This document shows, piece by piece, positions 8,888 through 17,573 of a stretch of 64,000 bases of DNA. Origin of the DNA: Prauserella aidingensis (GTDB lineage: Bacteria; Actinomycetota; Actinomycetes; Mycobacteriales; Pseudonocardiaceae); NCBI RefSeq assembly GCF_024171865.1, contig NZ_JAMTCN010000022.1:26271-90270 (forward strand), given 5' to 3'. Both the position numbers and the translations under genes were made by a program. Position 1 is the stretch's first letter. Each line of letters begins with the position of its first letter. The notes beneath the pieces were generated by a model. It searched no databases, was not told the DNA's origin, and worked only from the letters and a program-made list of their open reading frames with translations.

Positions 8888-10753
8888 TCATTCCTGTTCG
8901 CCGCCCCGGGGCCGGTCCCGTAGCGCCCGGATCCGCCCCAGCAGCGTCTCGGCACGCTCCCGCCCGTCCGCGAGGTCCTTGACCCGCTTCGTCGCGACGG
9001 CGAGCTTCTGCTTGCGTTCCTGGGCGTCCATCTTGATGCTCTTGTCGACCTCTTTGAGCTCGGCCTCGATCGACTCGATCCGCCTGCTCAACGCCTCGTC
9101 GAGCGCCAGTGACAACTGCTGTTCCGCCTCGATGAGCTGCTCGGACACGAGCTGGTCGAGCGTGGAGCGGGCGTCGGCGATCGACTCGACGAGCCACTGC
9201 TTCGAGTGCTGCTTGTCGGCCGAGTGCCTGCGCGTCCTGCCGACCCACCAGCCCGCGCCGAGACCGACGACGACCGTCGCGGGCAGCACGATCGGGTTGA
9301 ACAGCGCGAACCCCGCCAGCGGCGCGGCCGCCAGTTTCGCCGCGCCGGCACCGCTGGTCAGACCCATGAACACCAGCAGCTTGTCCTCCGCCGACGACGG
9401 GCGCTTGTCAGGCGGCCGCAGCTCCACCGGCGGCGTCACCCCGCGCAGGAACTGCGACCGGATGACGGCCAGCTCCTCCTCGGAGAACAGCTCCGCCAGC
9501 GTCGCGTCGGCGACCTGGTTGAGCCGATGCGCCAGCATCGCCGAGATGTGCTGCGACGACGCCTGCAACACGGCGTCGACCTGTGCGGGCAGGTCCTTCA
9601 GGTCCTGTCGCCGCGCCCCGTCGATCTCCTGGCGGAACCGGGCCTGAGCATCCCGCATCCGCCGCGCCGACTCGTGCGTCAGATCGCTGCGGGCGCGCTG
9701 GATCTCCCCGCGCAGCTTGAGCTGCCACCCCCGCGTCGACGAACGACGCGCGGCGGTCAACTCGTCCCGGCGGGCACGCAGCGCGGCGGCCTCGTCCTCG
9801 CCGGACGTCAGGGCTCGCTGGTCGGCGACCGCCTTCGCCTGCCGCTCCGACAAGGCCGTGGCCAGGGAGCGCATCGTGTTCGCCTCGGACAGCATCGCCG
9901 CCCTGCCGACGAGCGTCTCCTGCAGGGCGCCCTGCAGCTCGGCGACCCCCGACTTCTCGCGCAGCGTCACCGCGGCCTGTTCGTTCGGCGCCTTCGCGGC
10001 CATCTCGAACATGCGCGCCGACACCGCGTGGAACGGTGCCTCGGCGAACCTGGGCGCGTGTTCGGCCAGCAGCCTGCGGTCGGCGTCGAGGATCTCCCGC
10101 CAGCCCCGGAACTGGTCGGTCTTGGCGAGCACGAACAGCACGGTCTCGACGCGGTCGCTCATCTCGGACAGGAACCGCAGCTCGCTCGACGTGAACGGGG
10201 CGGACGCGTCGACGACGAACAGCAGTGCCGTCGCGTTGGCCGCAGCCTCCATCGCGAGGTCGGCGTGGCCCGCGTCCAATCCGCCGACGCCGGGCGTGTC
10301 GACCACCGTGATGCGCTCCAGCAGCGGCACCGGGCCGTCGACCTGCACGTATCGCGGCGGCAGCTGCCCCGCGGGCAGTTCACGGGACGCGGAGGACCAC
10401 GCGGGCAGTTCCTCCATCGGGAACCCCACCGGTGCGAGCTGCCCCGGGTAGCACGCCTTGGCGGACCACTCGTCGGCGTGATCGAAGACCAGGTACGTCG
10501 ACGTCGCGACCTCGGCGTCGACCGGCGAGAGCCCCGGCGCCGCCAGCACGGCGTTGACCAGCGAACTCTTGCCCCGGTTCGTCTCGCCGACCACCACGAC
10601 CGTCGGCTTGGCCGCAGCCGCCTTGCGCTGCTGTTCCACCCAGTCGGCGGACTCGGGGGCCTCGCCGCGCAGCAGCGTGAGCAGCGACTCCCGCGCCTGC
10701 TTCACCTGCGCGGGCAGCCCTGCCTTGCCGAGCGAACGTGTGGATGCCGTCAC
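8888..10753 (-). CDS. Dynamin-like GTPase (second of pair)
   Basis: 621 aa. A large GTPase domain occupies about residues 48-300: G1 GETNRGKSS, G3 DTPGVGG, G4 AKTD. It is followed by a long helical stalk with heptad-like Ala/Leu/Gln/Arg segments and, near residue 450, hydrophobic stretches (GAAKLAAAPLAGFALF and VLPATVVVGLGAGWWVG) that could form a membrane paddle. This matches bacterial dynamins such as Streptomyces DynA/DynB and mycobacterial IniA/IniC, which remodel membranes. It is the last gene of a three-gene operon: dynamin, GrpE-like, dynamin. The G1 motif differs from the GRIKSGKST of its partner. Confidence 0.85.
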   Translation of the reverse strand: MTASTRSLGKAGLPAQVKQARESLLTLLRGEAPESADWVEQQRKAAAAKPTVVVVGETNRGKSSLVNAVLAAPGLSPVDAEVATSTYLVFDHADEWSAKACYPGQLAPVGFPMEELPAWSSASRELPAGQLPPRYVQVDGPVPLLERITVVDTPGVGGLDAGHADLAMEAAANATALLFVVDASAPFTSSELRFLSEMSDRVETVLFVLAKTDQFRGWREILDADRRLLAEHAPRFAEAPFHAVSARMFEMAAKAPNEQAAVTLREKSGVAELQGALQETLVGRAAMLSEANTMRSLATALSERQAKAVADQRALTSGEDEAAALRARRDELTAARRSSTRGWQLKLRGEIQRARSDLTHESARRMRDAQARFRQEIDGARRQDLKDLPAQVDAVLQASSQHISAMLAHRLNQVADATLAELFSEEELAVIRSQFLRGVTPPVELRPPDKRPSSAEDKLLVFMGLTSGAGAAKLAAAPLAGFALFNPIVLPATVVVGLGAGWWVGRTRRHSADKQHSKQWLVESIADARSTLDQLVSEQLIEAEQQLSLALDEALSRRIESIEAELKEVDKSIKMDAQERKQKLAVATKRVKDLADGRERAETLLGRIRALRDRPRGGEQE

Positions 10754-10786
10754 AGCGCGCAGCCTATCGGGGACCGGCCACCGGGA

Positions 10787-11188
10787 TCAGCGACGCGTGT
10801 ACACGGTGACGACGGGTGCGCGCAGCAGCCGGTCGTGGTCGACGAAGCCGGGCACCTCGGTCTCGGCGACCGTGCCTTCCAGCCGGGCCTCGTCGGTGCG
10901 CACGGCACCGCCCGCCTCGTGTTGCGCCGGGTCGAACCGCGCGCCGTCGGGCCGCAACGCGTGCACGCCGATGGCCGCGAGCCCCTTCTCGATGCGCTCG
11001 GCGACGCCGTCGCTGTGCGCACGGTCCATGGCGTACAGACAGAGCTGGATCAGCGCCTGGCGGTCGGCCAGTGCCTGCTCCGGCTCGATGCCGCTGGCGA
11101 GTGCTACTGGGTCCACATCGCATTCCGACGCGCTACGCGCCGGTACGGTTCCCTCGTCCCCGATCCCGTCGGCCACTCGGTCGCCCAC
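10787..11188 (-). CDS. GrpE-like protein
   Basis: 133 aa. The C-terminal half (GLAAIGVHALRPDGARFDPAQHEA, then EGTVAETEVPGF and LRAPVVTVYTRR) matches the beta-domain of GrpE, the nucleotide exchange factor for DnaK. The long N-terminal coiled coil of housekeeping GrpE is largely missing, so it is a short paralogue, not the heat-shock gene. Its ATG is 3 bp after the stop of the first dynamin gene and the second dynamin follows 33 bp downstream. No DnaK/Hsp70 gene lies in the window. A role in loading or recycling the dynamins, with an Hsp70-like partner encoded elsewhere, is an inference. Confidence 0.7.
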   Translation of the reverse strand: MGDRVADGIGDEGTVPARSASECDVDPVALASGIEPEQALADRQALIQLCLYAMDRAHSDGVAERIEKGLAAIGVHALRPDGARFDPAQHEAGGAVRTDEARLEGTVAETEVPGFVDHDRLLRAPVVTVYTRR

Positions 11189-11191
11189 GGG

Positions 11192-13081
11192 TCACCGGCC
11201 CTGTCGGCCGGGTCCCGCCGTGTGCGGAGGCGCGGCACCGGGACGGCCCGGCTGCGGCGGCGCCGATTGCGTGCGCGCCGGCTGTCGGGGAGCCCGTTGC
11301 GGGTGTGCCGGCTGAGGCGGAGGCGGTTGTGGGGGAGGCGGCTGTGGGGGAGCCGCCGGACGTGGCTGGGCGGCGGGACGAGGACCACCGGGCCGCGCGC
11401 CGGCGGCCGGCGCCTCGCCACCTCCCGCGGAGGCGGCACCGGCCTGGCTCGCCCGGGTCTTGAGCCGCTGCCACATCAGGAAGTACGCCCTGTGCACCAC
11501 GTGCGCCACGCGGGCCTGGGCAGGCGTGGCACCGAACGACGCGAACGACCGCCACCAGCCCGCGCGCTCCAGCGCGAACGACGACAGGTCCTCGGCCGAC
11601 GCGCCGGGCATGCCGAGCTGGGAGTCGACCTCGGCGCTGCTGCCGACCCGCAGTACCTCGTCGGTCAGGTCCTGCGGCATGTCGACAGCACCGGACGTCA
11701 CCAGCGTCAACGCCTCGAGCAGGCGCAGCTGGTGCGCCTCGGGCCGGGCGAGCAGCATCTCGATCGCGTCGTGCACCCGCTGTCGTTCCGCCTGGTCACC
11801 GGACTGGTGGGCGAACGCCGTGATCGAAGCCAGCGCCGCGGCGGCCTTGATGCCGTCGGCGCGCGCGGCGAACACGGTCGACAACCGCCGGTGCACCGCA
11901 TCGAGCCCCGAGACGTCGAGCAGCCGCCGGTGCAGCGCACCGACCGTGATCCGCTCGTCCTCACGGATGATCTCGATCGCACGCCGGATGCCGAACAGGT
12001 CGAGCTTCTCCAGCAGACGCACCCGCACGCCCGCCGGAACGGCGCACTCCCACGAGGTGAAGATGTCGGCCGAGACGAGCATGACCTCCAGGTCGCCGTC
12101 GTCGAGGCCCGCGAGGGTACGGAGGGCATCGGCCTCGGTGCCGGTGAACGCCCCGGTCTCCGTCGACTCGGCGAGCAGGCCGATCACCGGCAGCACGTCG
12201 GCCACACGCGGCCGCAGCAGGCTCGCCTGCTTCTCGGCGAGCTTCGTCGCGGCGGCCCACACGTCGCCGTCGGCGCCGTCGACCGACTCCGGCGGGATCG
12301 TGTCGGCCTTGTTCAGCACCGCGATGGCGTTGACAGGGCCTGCCTCGCGACTCGCCGTCGCCGCGGTGAACGCCGCGAGGGCCTGCTGGTCGTCGGCCCG
12401 GATGCCCTGCGTCACGACGTACAGCACGGCCTCCGCGCCGACCAGCGCACTGCGGGACGTCTCGTCGAGCGTGTCGGCGTCCTCCGAGAACTCGGCGTCC
12501 TCCGAGGACCCGCCGTCGCCGGGCTGTGCGGGCTGTTCGACGGCGTCGTCGTCATCGTCGTCGGTGAGCGAACCGCTGAGTCGGGTCGCGCCGAGCGCCC
12601 GCTGCGTACGCGCCACCGACGACGTGTCGAGCGACCCCAACCCCGGGGTGTCGATCACGGTCATGTCCCGCAGCACGGCGTTCGTCAGGTACGCCTCGAT
12701 GTGCGACACCCGGTCGATGTCGACGCCCAACTCCGCCGGGATCCCGCCGTCGGGCGCAAACGGTTGCACCTGCTTGGTGCCGTCGGTGAACACGACCTCG
12801 ATGCGGTCGACCGTGCCGTACTGGAACCGCGTGACCAGCCTCGTGCACTCGCCGACGGCCGTGGGCGCCACGCGCCTCCCGATCAACGCGTTGACCAGCG
12901 TCGACTTGCCGGACTTGATCCGCCCGGCGACCGCGACCTGCAGCGGCGCCTCGAGCCTGCGCAGCACCTCGGTGAAGCCCGCCGCCGTGCGCGGGGACAC
13001 CTGACCGCGCAGCCGGTTGCACAGATCCGCCACCGACTCCGAAAGCGGGCCGGCCGGTCTGCCTTCACCTGCCGCCGTCAT
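11192..13081 (-). CDS. Dynamin-like GTPase (first of pair), Pro-rich tail
   Basis: 629 aa. GTPase motifs are G1 GRIKSGKST (about residues 41-49), G3 DTPGLGS and G4 LNKAD. An unusual acidic insert (DDDDDD followed by an EDAEFSEDAD stretch) sits between G3 and the next strand. A helical stalk follows, and the last 70 or so residues are a disordered Pro/Gln/Ala-rich tail (PPQPPPPQPPPPQ). The start ATG 13081 is supported by an upstream GGGGG and by alignment of the conserved domain; the open frame extends 25 codons further up without support. First gene of the dynamin/GrpE/dynamin operon. The closest named relatives are mycobacterial IniA-type proteins. Confidence 0.8.
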   Translation of the reverse strand: MTAAGEGRPAGPLSESVADLCNRLRGQVSPRTAAGFTEVLRRLEAPLQVAVAGRIKSGKSTLVNALIGRRVAPTAVGECTRLVTRFQYGTVDRIEVVFTDGTKQVQPFAPDGGIPAELGVDIDRVSHIEAYLTNAVLRDMTVIDTPGLGSLDTSSVARTQRALGATRLSGSLTDDDDDDAVEQPAQPGDGGSSEDAEFSEDADTLDETSRSALVGAEAVLYVVTQGIRADDQQALAAFTAATASREAGPVNAIAVLNKADTIPPESVDGADGDVWAAATKLAEKQASLLRPRVADVLPVIGLLAESTETGAFTGTEADALRTLAGLDDGDLEVMLVSADIFTSWECAVPAGVRVRLLEKLDLFGIRRAIEIIREDERITVGALHRRLLDVSGLDAVHRRLSTVFAARADGIKAAAALASITAFAHQSGDQAERQRVHDAIEMLLARPEAHQLRLLEALTLVTSGAVDMPQDLTDEVLRVGSSAEVDSQLGMPGASAEDLSSFALERAGWWRSFASFGATPAQARVAHVVHRAYFLMWQRLKTRASQAGAASAGGGEAPAAGARPGGPRPAAQPRPAAPPQPPPPQPPPPQPAHPQRAPRQPARTQSAPPQPGRPGAAPPHTAGPGRQGR

Positions 13082-13325
13082 CGAACCCCCTGCCGGCCGT
13101 ACCTGCCACCGCTGCTTGCGGGCACATCCTCCCACCCGGCCGCCCGCCCCGACCACCGCGGACGCGGGGACACGCCGGTGACGAACCGGACATCACGCCC
13201 GGAAGCGCCCGTCGCGCGGGGAGCGCGTCGTCCCGAGCGTGCTCCCGGGCGTCATCCCCCGCGACGACCCCGTGTGCGACCTCGGGGCGACGCGCGGGCA
13301 CACCGTCGCCACCTACCGTGGGCGA

Positions 13326-14705
13326 GTGCGCCGGATCAGTCTCTGGATGAGGGCCCACCCCGCGGTGGGCGACAGCCTCATCGCCATCGTGTTGCTGGCA
13401 CTCGACGTGCTGATCTACGGCCTGTTCGTGGCCTTTCCCGCGCCGGACGTCGCCACCCCGCCGTGGTACCTCGGCCTGCCGCTGATCGTGATCCTGCTGG
13501 GCGTCGTCCCACTGCGGCGCAAGTACCCGCTGGTCATGGCGTACTGGGTGCTCGTCTGGACGGTCCCGTACGTCGCCTCCGGGTTCGGCGACGTCGCGTT
13601 CAGCGTGGCCGTGGTCAGCTGCATCGCGCTGTACACGGTCGTGGTCTACAGCGGCCGCAAGCAGGCCGCGATCTACACCGCGTTGACGCTGGCCGTGAGC
13701 CTGGTGCACCAGGCGCTCCAGTACCCCGACGACTGGATCGTCAACACGGTGACCGTCGTGCTGGCGCTGGCGCTGTGCTGGGTGCTGGGCGAGTTCGTCG
13801 GCGCGCGGCGCGCGTACCAGGCGGAGGTCGAGGCGCGGCTGCACCTGTTGGAGAACGAACGCCACCAGGCCACGCGCATCGCCGTCGCCGAGGAACGCGA
13901 ACGCATCGCCCGCGAGCTGCACGACGTCGTGGCGCACGCCGTCAGCGTGATCGTGGTGCACGCCGACGGCGCATCCTTCGCGGTGCGCAGAGACCCCGAC
14001 CTGGCGGAACGTGCGATCGGCACCATCTCCGACACGGGCCGCAGCGCGCTGAGCGAACTGCGGCGGCTGCTGGCGATCCTGCGTGACGACACGTCCGACG
14101 ACGGCGGTGACGAACAGAGCGGTGTCGGCGGGGAAGGGGCACGGACCCCGCAGCCGACGGCGGCCGACCTCGTCGAGCTGGCCGAGCGCATCGAGACGGC
14201 CGGGCTGACGGTGCGACTCGACCTGGACGAGGGCATCGACGACCTGCCCGCAGGGGTGTCGCTCGGCGTGTACCGGATCGTCCAGGAGGCACTGACGAAC
14301 AGCCTCAAACACGCGGGCGTGGGCACGCGCGCGCAGGTGACGGTGCGTTGGGACCGCGGCGGGGGCGGCGACGGGGGCCGGGACCACGCCGGGTCGGTGC
14401 TCATCGAGGTGGAGGACGACGGCGCGGGGCGCGCGAACCCGGTGCTGGCGGGCGAGGCCGCCGGAGGCGGAACCGCGGGCCGCACCCCGTCGGCGTCGAC
14501 GTCGGCGTCGGGATCGGGGGCGCCGGGCTCGTCGGCAGCGTCGGCAGCGTCGGCGACGGGGGCGGAATCGGGGGCGTCGAGCGGGAACGGGCTGATCGGC
14601 ATGCGGGAACGCACGAACGTCCACGACGGCACCCTCACCGCCGGGCCCGCCCCCGGCGGAGGGTGGCGGGTGCGCGCCGAACTCACCGTTAGGTTGGGCG
14701 CATGA
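13326..14705 (+). CDS. NarL-type sensor histidine kinase
   Basis: 459 aa. The N-terminal 160 residues contain four or five membrane helices. The dimerisation/phosphoacceptor (HisKA_3) box is ERERIARELHDVVAHAVSVIVVH, with the phosphorylated His in ELHD. The HATPase_c domain follows: VQEALTNSLKHA is the N box and VEDDGAG is the G1 box. A Gly/Ser/Ala-rich insert of about 45 residues separates G1 from the GLIGMRERT G2 box. GTG 13326 is preceded by TACCGT at 6 nt (leaderless); longer in-frame starts exist. The stop overlaps the response regulator by 4 nt. Confidence 0.85.
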   Translation: MRRISLWMRAHPAVGDSLIAIVLLALDVLIYGLFVAFPAPDVATPPWYLGLPLIVILLGVVPLRRKYPLVMAYWVLVWTVPYVASGFGDVAFSVAVVSCIALYTVVVYSGRKQAAIYTALTLAVSLVHQALQYPDDWIVNTVTVVLALALCWVLGEFVGARRAYQAEVEARLHLLENERHQATRIAVAEERERIARELHDVVAHAVSVIVVHADGASFAVRRDPDLAERAIGTISDTGRSALSELRRLLAILRDDTSDDGGDEQSGVGGEGARTPQPTAADLVELAERIETAGLTVRLDLDEGIDDLPAGVSLGVYRIVQEALTNSLKHAGVGTRAQVTVRWDRGGGGDGGRDHAGSVLIEVEDDGAGRANPVLAGEAAGGGTAGRTPSASTSASGSGAPGSSAASAASATGAESGASSGNGLIGMRERTNVHDGTLTAGPAPGGGWRVRAELTVRLGA

Positions 14706-15355
14706 TCCGGGTGCTCGTCGTCGACGATCAGGAACTGATGCGCGTGGGCTTCCGCATGGTGCTCGACGCGTCCGACGGCATCGAGGTCACCGGCGAGGCA
14801 GGCAACGGCGAGGAGGCGGTGCGGCTCGCCGAGGAGCTGGCCCCCGACGTCGTGCTGATGGACGTGCGCATGCCCGTGCTCGACGGCGTCGAGGCGACCC
14901 GGCGGATCGTGGCGGCCGCCGGCTCCCGTGTGCTGGTCATGACGACGTTCGACCTCGACGAGTACGTCTACTCGGCGTTGCAGGCCGGAGCTTCGGGTTT
15001 CCTGCTGAAGGACACGCCGCCGGACGACCTGATCTCGGCGCTGCGGTCGGTGGCGGGCGGCGACGCGGTCGTCTCGCCCGCCGTGACGCGGCGGCTGCTC
15101 GACCGCTTCGTCGGCACGGGAGCGATCGCACCGCGGGACGAGAGCGCGCTGGAGGCGCTGACCGAACGCGAACGCGAGGTGCTGGTCCACGTCGCGAAAG
15201 GGCTGTCGAACACGGAGATCGCGGGGGAGTTGTTCCTGTCCGAGGCGACCGTCAAGACCCACGTCGGCCGTATACTCACGAAACTCGACCTGCGCGACCG
15301 TGTCCAGGCCGTCGTCCTCGCCTACGAGACCGGCCTCGCCCGTCCCGGATCCTGA
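14702..15355 (+). CDS. NarL/FixJ-family response regulator
   Basis: 217 aa. The receiver domain (about 1-120) has the acidic pair DD at the N-terminus, phosphoacceptor Asp in VVLMDVRMP and the conserved Lys in FLLKDTPP. The C-terminal LuxR-type HTH is LTEREREVLVHVAKGLSNTEIAGELFLSEATVKTHVGRILTKLDLRDR. The ATG lies inside the ATGA overlap with the histidine kinase, so the two are translationally coupled and form one two-component system. The target genes are not evident. Confidence 0.92.
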   Translation: MIRVLVVDDQELMRVGFRMVLDASDGIEVTGEAGNGEEAVRLAEELAPDVVLMDVRMPVLDGVEATRRIVAAAGSRVLVMTTFDLDEYVYSALQAGASGFLLKDTPPDDLISALRSVAGGDAVVSPAVTRRLLDRFVGTGAIAPRDESALEALTEREREVLVHVAKGLSNTEIAGELFLSEATVKTHVGRILTKLDLRDRVQAVVLAYETGLARPGS

Positions 15356-15394
15356 CGCCCGCCGAAAATCTTCCGGAGCGAGCCGTGACTCCAA

Positions 15395-15448
15395 TGCCCC
15401 AAGGGCACCTTGGTCGCGTTGAGTGCCACCAAGGTGCCCTTGGGGGCA
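15395..15448. repeat. Palindromic repeat, copy B (full length)
   Basis: TGCCCCAAGGGCACCTTGGT (15395-15414) pairs with the complementary arm at 15428-15448, which has one extra G. The stem is 20 bp and the loop is CGCGTTGAGTGCC. It lies between the convergent response regulator and SDR genes and would act as a bidirectional terminator, but it also matches elements at 5641, 30852 and 33275. Confidence 0.8.
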
Positions 15449-15488
15449 CTGCCGAAACGGGGCGGGGTGGAAAAGTTCCGGGAGGCGG

Positions 15489-16415
15489 TCAGCGGTACAC
15501 CGACGTGTCGACCGTCTTCGGGTCGACGCCCGCCTGGAAGACCTCGCGAAAGTAGCGGCCGAAGTCGGGGCGGCTGCCGTCGACGTCGGTGACGTCGTAC
15601 ATCGGCGCCAGCGACCACGACGCGAGCGTGCGCCCCGCGAGCCGGCGCACCTCGGGATCCGCCGCCAGCGCCGCGACGCACCGCGCCAGGAACGCGGGCG
15701 TCTCCGACACGGCGAACTCCGGGCGCTCGTCGGTCACCGCGTCCCGCCAGTTCTCCTCGGTGACGCCGAACAGCTCGAGCATCGCCTCCGACCGCAGGAA
15801 TCCCGGCGTGACCGACAACCCCGTGCAGTCGTGTTTCGCCAACTCCGCACCGAGAGCCCTGCCGATCGCCCGCACACCGCACTTGACGAGGTAGTACGGG
15901 ATGCCGGCGCCGAGATACTCGTCGTCCTCCCCGTCGGTCACCTCGACGACCAGCCCACCCGGATTGCGCACCACGAGCGGCAGCAGCCGATGCAACGCGA
16001 TCAGGTGCGTCTCCAGCCCACCGCGGACGACCGTCAGCGCACTGTCCAACGACGACTCCCAGTACGGGTTGTCGAAGTCGACGTACGGATCGCCGCCCCA
16101 CACGTCGTCGACGAGCACGTCGACCCGGCCGCCCGCTTCCGCCTCGACCCTGGCGACGAGTCCGTCCACATCGGCCGCATTCGAGACGTCGCACCGGACC
16201 GGGATCCCACGGCCGCCCAGCTCCTCGACGAGTTCGGCCGTCCCCTCGATGGTCTCGGGCCTGCCCATCGGCGACGCGTGCTCGCGCGTGGTCCTGCCCG
16301 CGGCGAACACGGTCGCACCGGCCCGTCCCAGTTCCACGGCGATCGCCCGGCCGCAGCCGCGCGTCGCACCCGTCACGACGGCGACCTTGCCCGCCAGTGT
16401 TCCGGCTCCCGTCAT
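15489..16415 (-). CDS. SDR-family oxidoreductase
   Basis: 308 aa Rossmann-fold short-chain dehydrogenase/reductase. The cofactor motif is TGATRGCGRA (residues about 14-23), followed by AAGRTTRE, whose Arg suggests NADP preference. The catalytic Tyr-Lys pair appears as YYLVKCG. The usual NAG motif region reads VDDVWGG, which is atypical. It is longer than standard 250-aa SDRs, with an extended C-terminal region. The ATG overlaps the TetR stop by 4 nt (ATGA), so the regulator and enzyme form one operon. The substrate is unknown. Confidence 0.85.
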   Translation of the reverse strand: MTGAGTLAGKVAVVTGATRGCGRAIAVELGRAGATVFAAGRTTREHASPMGRPETIEGTAELVEELGGRGIPVRCDVSNAADVDGLVARVEAEAGGRVDVLVDDVWGGDPYVDFDNPYWESSLDSALTVVRGGLETHLIALHRLLPLVVRNPGGLVVEVTDGEDDEYLGAGIPYYLVKCGVRAIGRALGAELAKHDCTGLSVTPGFLRSEAMLELFGVTEENWRDAVTDERPEFAVSETPAFLARCVAALAADPEVRRLAGRTLASWSLAPMYDVTDVDGSRPDFGRYFREVFQAGVDPKTVDTSVYR

Positions 16416-17143
16416 GGCAGCCACCCCTTCATGATCACGTCGATGGTTTCGGCGAGGCAGTCCCGTAGCGCGGGCCTGCCTCCCGTGTCGGCGGTCGCCG
16501 CAGCCTCCGGGGGCACAGCCTCCGGGTGTGACGACGCCGCGTGGTTCGAACCGGCACCGTTCGAACCCGCGTCGTTCGAACCGGCACCGTTCGAATCGGC
16601 GTCGTCGGAATCCGCGCCGCCGCCCGGCAGAAGCGACCAGTCCAGCGCCGCGCCGTTGACCGCCGAGAGAAGTACGCGTGCGGCGACGTCGGGCTCCGGT
16701 CCACGCCACTCGTCCGCGGTGCCCGCCACCCGCAGCAACCCGGACAGCTCCTGTCGCAACGCCGCGTAGTGCAGACCGAGCAGTCCGCGCAGTTGTGGGT
16801 CGGCAAGGTCGGTGCCGAGCTGGGCCAGGTGGTTGGTCACTCCGGAGTCACCGCCGCTGTCCAGACCTGCGAACACCGCGAGCAGCGCCGCCCGGACCGC
16901 CGACTCCGGTGAGTCCGCCGCCTCGGCCGCCGACCGCATGCGCTCGACGGCCTGTACGCGTCCGGCCTCCGTCAACGCCCGCAGCAGCCCCGACTTCGAC
17001 CCGAACCGCTGCGCGACGCTGCCGACAGCCACACCCGCCTCGCGGGCGACCTGCGCCAGCGTGAACCCGGGCCCGGTCCGTTCGATGACGGCGGCGGTCG
17101 CCGCCAGAAGCCGTTCGTCGGTGATGGTCCGCGGTCTCGCCAC
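16412..17143 (-). CDS. TetR/AcrR-family repressor
   Basis: 243 aa. The N-terminal HTH is FTLAQVAREAGVAVGSVAQRFGSKSGLLRAL (residues about 27-57), typical of TetR. The ligand-binding domain contains a Ser/Asn/Gly/Ala/Asp insert near residues 178-205 encoded by 15-bp tandem repeats. Start GTG 17143 has TATGGT about 11 nt upstream and an inverted repeat (17148-17169) overlapping the promoter, so it probably represses itself and the SDR gene translated from the same mRNA. The inducer is unknown. Confidence 0.88.
   Translation of the reverse strand: MARPRTITDERLLAATAAVIERTGPGFTLAQVAREAGVAVGSVAQRFGSKSGLLRALTEAGRVQAVERMRSAAEAADSPESAVRAALLAVFAGLDSGGDSGVTNHLAQLGTDLADPQLRGLLGLHYAALRQELSGLLRVAGTADEWRGPEPDVAARVLLSAVNGAALDWSLLPGGGADSDDADSNGAGSNDAGSNGAGSNHAASSHPEAVPPEAAATADTGGRPALRDCLAETIDVIMKGWLP
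16545..16611. repeat. 15-bp in-frame tandem repeats inside the TetR gene
   Basis: Four to five consecutive 15-bp units (GTTCGAACCGGCACC, GTTCGAACCCGCGTC and variants) encode a repeated GAGSN/DAGSN sequence. Each unit contains TTCGAA. The repeat length can change in steps of five residues without breaking the frame, and the region is expected to be a flexible linker. Confidence 0.7.
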
Positions 17144-17147
17144 CCCA

Positions 17148-17169
17148 TTAATGAACCATAGTTCAATAA
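17148..17169. promoter_or_regulatory. Candidate TetR operator
   Basis: TTAATGAAC (17148-17156) and GTTCAATAA (17161-17169) form an inverted repeat, 8 of 9 positions matching, around a 4-bp centre. It overlaps the putative TATGGT -10 of the TetR–SDR operon and is AT-rich in a GC-rich setting. Confidence 0.65.
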
Positions 17170-17573
17170 CTACCGCAAGCCGTGGTCACGTCTGTCGACA
17201 CGCCTCCCGCCGCCCGCACCTCCGGGCCGGCGGCGCGCGGTTCAGGGGGAACTCAGGGTTGTCACCGATCGCGCACAGGCGCCCGATCCGCGAAGCTGTG
17301 AGCACCGGCGACAGCCTGGATCGACCCGACCACCGACCGCCGCGTACGACCACGGGCCAACCCGATTTCGGTCTACAGGATGACGCGCGGGCGGCCGGGT
17401 AGCCGGAAAGATGAAGCGCACCACAGGCGATGAATCCAGGCGACATCGCCGCACCGGGGACGACAACGACGTTCGACGGCCACCGCGGTGACCGGGGACC
17501 TGCCGGGGGCGGGTCCCGTGAAACCCGATCCGACCACACCGACGGCCGTCGCACGCCGCCACAGGAGGACACC
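17170..17573. other. Intergenic region between TetR and ABC operons
   Basis: About 400 bp between divergent operons. No convincing gene is present. The promoter of the ABC operon should lie here, but no clear hexamers are identified; the ribosome binding site AGGAGG is at 17563-17568. Confidence 0.4.

Noticed and set aside
9206..14086. Very long plus-strand open frame (1626 codons)
   Set aside because: It is Arg/Gln/Pro-rich and lies antisense to the dynamin operon, then out of frame over the histidine kinase; typical GC-rich shadow.
16545..16611. LexA boxes in the GTTCGAA repeats of the TetR gene
   Set aside because: Spacing between TCGAAC and GTTCGA halves is 7 bp, not the required 4.
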